Assembly: GCA_025352305.1 (NCBI GenBank)
Contig: JANXTQ010000129.1
Location: 1-6,574, forward strand
Direction of reading: 5' to 3'
Length of the DNA stretch: 6,574 bases
Origin: Actinomycetes bacterium
GTDB taxonomy: Bacteria > Actinomycetota > Acidimicrobiia > Acidimicrobiales > RAAP-2
Shown: positions 5,387 to 6,574 of the stretch, one piece after another
Numbering within the stretch: the first letter of the stretch is position 1
Layout: each line of letters opens with the position of its first letter
Notes under the pieces: model-generated
What the model saw: the letters and a program-made list of their open reading frames with translations, nothing else
The model's database searches: none
Told to the model about the DNA's origin: nothing
Translations under genes and position numbers: made by a program

Positions 5387-6574
5387 CGACGACGCCAATG
5401 AAGTCGACGAGACCGGAGAAGTTCCGGTCGTCAGCGCGGCGGACCCTCGCGTCACCATCGTTGGGGCCGATGTGGCATCGGACCTTGCAACTCCCGTCGA
5501 AGAGTCCATCCTTCCTCACTGGACCGAAGCGCCGACGGGCCAAGTACCCGCCGTGCTGTCACGCGACGCCGTAAACACCGAGGACGATCCCTGGGCGTCG
5601 ATTCCCGCTCCGGCGTGGCGCGAAGGCGAGGCCGACTGGGTGGCGCACGACGATCAGTTCGACGCTTCAGTTCTCGCCAGTGAGAGCCCTGAAGAGGACG
5701 TTCGACCGTGGGAGTTCAACCCAGAGTCACCCCTCGTCGATGAAGAGATTCTCGCTGAAACACCCCGTCCCGCTCCGTCGCGACCACTGCGCACGCGCCG
5801 GCCGAGTTCGGCCAATCCCTTGCAGGGTCGCGCCGCGCGCGCGCAGAGTCAAAAAAATGTGTCTCTCGCTACCTTGACCGGTTTCGTCATTGCGGCGGCC
5901 GTGGCCATCTTGTTCAAGGTGGGAACAATCGCGGTATTGGTGCTCGTGTGCGTCGCGCTCGTCGCTGCGGCCCTCGAGGCGTACGCCGCGTTTCGAAAAG
6001 TGGGCGTACACCCCGCAACGTTGCTCGGACTCGTGGCCACGTTGGCCCTCGCGATTTCGGCGTACAACAAGGGCGAATCCGCTTTCGGGCTCGTCAGCGT
6101 GCTCTTCTTATTTTTTGCGGTCCTGTGGTTCTTGGGCGCTGAGTCCAAAGTTGACGTTCTCGACGGGATTGGCGCGACGGTATTTATTTACGTCTGGATT
6201 GGCGTACTTGGTTCCTACGCCGCCCTACTGATCTCACCGGTAAATTTCCCCCACGGCCACGGTCTGGTTTTTCTCCTGGGAGCAATCATCATCGTGGTCG
6301 CCAATGATGTGGGCGCCTTGTTCATTGGTCGCGCTTTCGGCAAGCGACCGTTAGCTAAGAGCATCTCACCGGGAAAGACCATTGAGGGAGCACTCGGCGG
6401 CGCCGTCGTGTCAATTTTGGTCGCGATTGCGGTACTTCCGAACATGCATCCGTGGGGACCGGGTATTAAAGACGCATTCATTGTTGCGGTGGTTATTGCG
6501 ATCGTTGCGCCGATTGGCGACCTCTTTGAATCAATGGTCAAGCGAACTCTTGGAATCAAAGACATGGGCGAACT
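5376..6574 (+). CDS. cdsA: phosphatidate cytidylyltransferase with long acidic N-terminal extension (3' end beyond window)
   Basis: CdsA is an integral membrane enzyme that makes CDP-diacylglycerol from phosphatidate and CTP, the precursor of bacterial phospholipids. The window holds 399 codons and two bases of the next. Residues 1-160 form a soluble, probably disordered tail. The membrane domain follows, with hydrophobic segments near 163-181, 183-205, 212-230, 234-254, 262-287, 297-317, 338-355 and 366-386. Family motifs are ANDVGALFIGRAFGKR (about 309-324), SPGKTIEG (331-338), and the start of the CDP-alcohol signature, GDLFESMVKR-x-x-GIKDMGE (381-399). The final lysine-aspartate plus histidine-glycine part is cut off. 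The TTG start at 5376 overlaps the end of frr by 11 bases and has AAAAGGAG upstream. Alternative starts, GTG at 5472 or GTG at 5859, would shorten or remove the tail. The enzyme identity is firm; the exact start is less so. Most bacterial CdsA proteins are about 270-310 residues, so this one is unusually long. Confidence 0.94.
   Translation, partial: MKFDDDANEVDETGEVPVVSAADPRVTIVGADVASDLATPVEESILPHWTEAPTGQVPAVLSRDAVNTEDDPWASIPAPAWREGEADWVAHDDQFDASVLASESPEEDVRPWEFNPESPLVDEEILAETPRPAPSRPLRTRRPSSANPLQGRAARAQSQKNVSLATLTGFVIAAAVAILFKVGTIAVLVLVCVALVAAALEAYAAFRKVGVHPATLLGLVATLALAISAYNKGESAFGLVSVLFLFFAVLWFLGAESKVDVLDGIGATVFIYVWIGVLGSYAALLISPVNFPHGHGLVFLLGAIIIVVANDVGALFIGRAFGKRPLAKSISPGKTIEGALGGAVVSILVAIAVLPNMHPWGPGIKDAFIVAVVIAIVAPIGDLFESMVKRTLGIKDMGE

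Noticed and set aside
5383..5574. A short plus-strand frame starting at TTG 5383 in the CdsA tail region.
   Set aside because: It is out of frame with the membrane domain and ends at 5574. The frame from 5376 is open to the window end and has the better-spaced ribosome site.

Overview
The window looks like ordinary core chromosome of a GC-rich actinobacterium. Two things point there. First, the plus-strand gene order is xerC, rpsB, tsf, pyrH, frr, cdsA, an order I associate with Actinobacteria. Second, the neighbouring two-component pair resembles actinobacterial MtrA/MtrB. Start codons fit a GC-rich genome: GTG for five genes, ATG for two and TTG for one. The moderate GC content (estimated by eye) and the unusual CdsA tail would suit an Acidimicrobiia-like or other deep-branching lineage. 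That is a guess; the sequence does not prove a genus.

Layout. Positions 1-1410 on the minus strand carry a two-component system. A complete OmpR-type response regulator (736-1410) comes first, and a membrane histidine kinase with a HAMP domain (735 down to 1) follows directly. The kinase is cut by the window edge exactly at its predicted phospho-accepting histidine. A 71-bp divergent spacer (1411-1481) separates this pair from the plus-strand genes. Next is a tyrosine recombinase of the XerC type (1482-2390), then a 148-bp spacer (2391-2538) that probably holds the promoter and leader of the translation operon. The operon itself is tightly packed: rpsB (2539-3273), tsf (3307-4098), pyrH (4107-4817), frr (4814-5386) and the 5' part of cdsA (5376 to the window end). 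Gaps are 33 bp or less, and pyrH/frr and frr/cdsA overlap.

How the genes work together. rpsB, tsf and frr supply translation: a small-subunit protein, the exchange factor for EF-Tu, and post-termination ribosome recycling. pyrH makes UDP from UMP for RNA, DNA and sugar-nucleotide synthesis. cdsA makes CDP-diacylglycerol for phospholipids. Together they form a growth-linked operon joining protein, nucleotide and membrane synthesis. XerC resolves chromosome dimers, and the two-component system probably senses an envelope signal.

I found no mobile element, CRISPR array, tRNA/rRNA gene, toxin-antitoxin or defence system, and no new multi-gene system. The points most worth a second look are a roughly 160-residue, charge-segregated soluble tail on CdsA with an A7 tract at its junction to the membrane domain, and the palindrome and GC-rich repeats in the rpsB leader. 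No gene-free stretch exceeds 148 bp.
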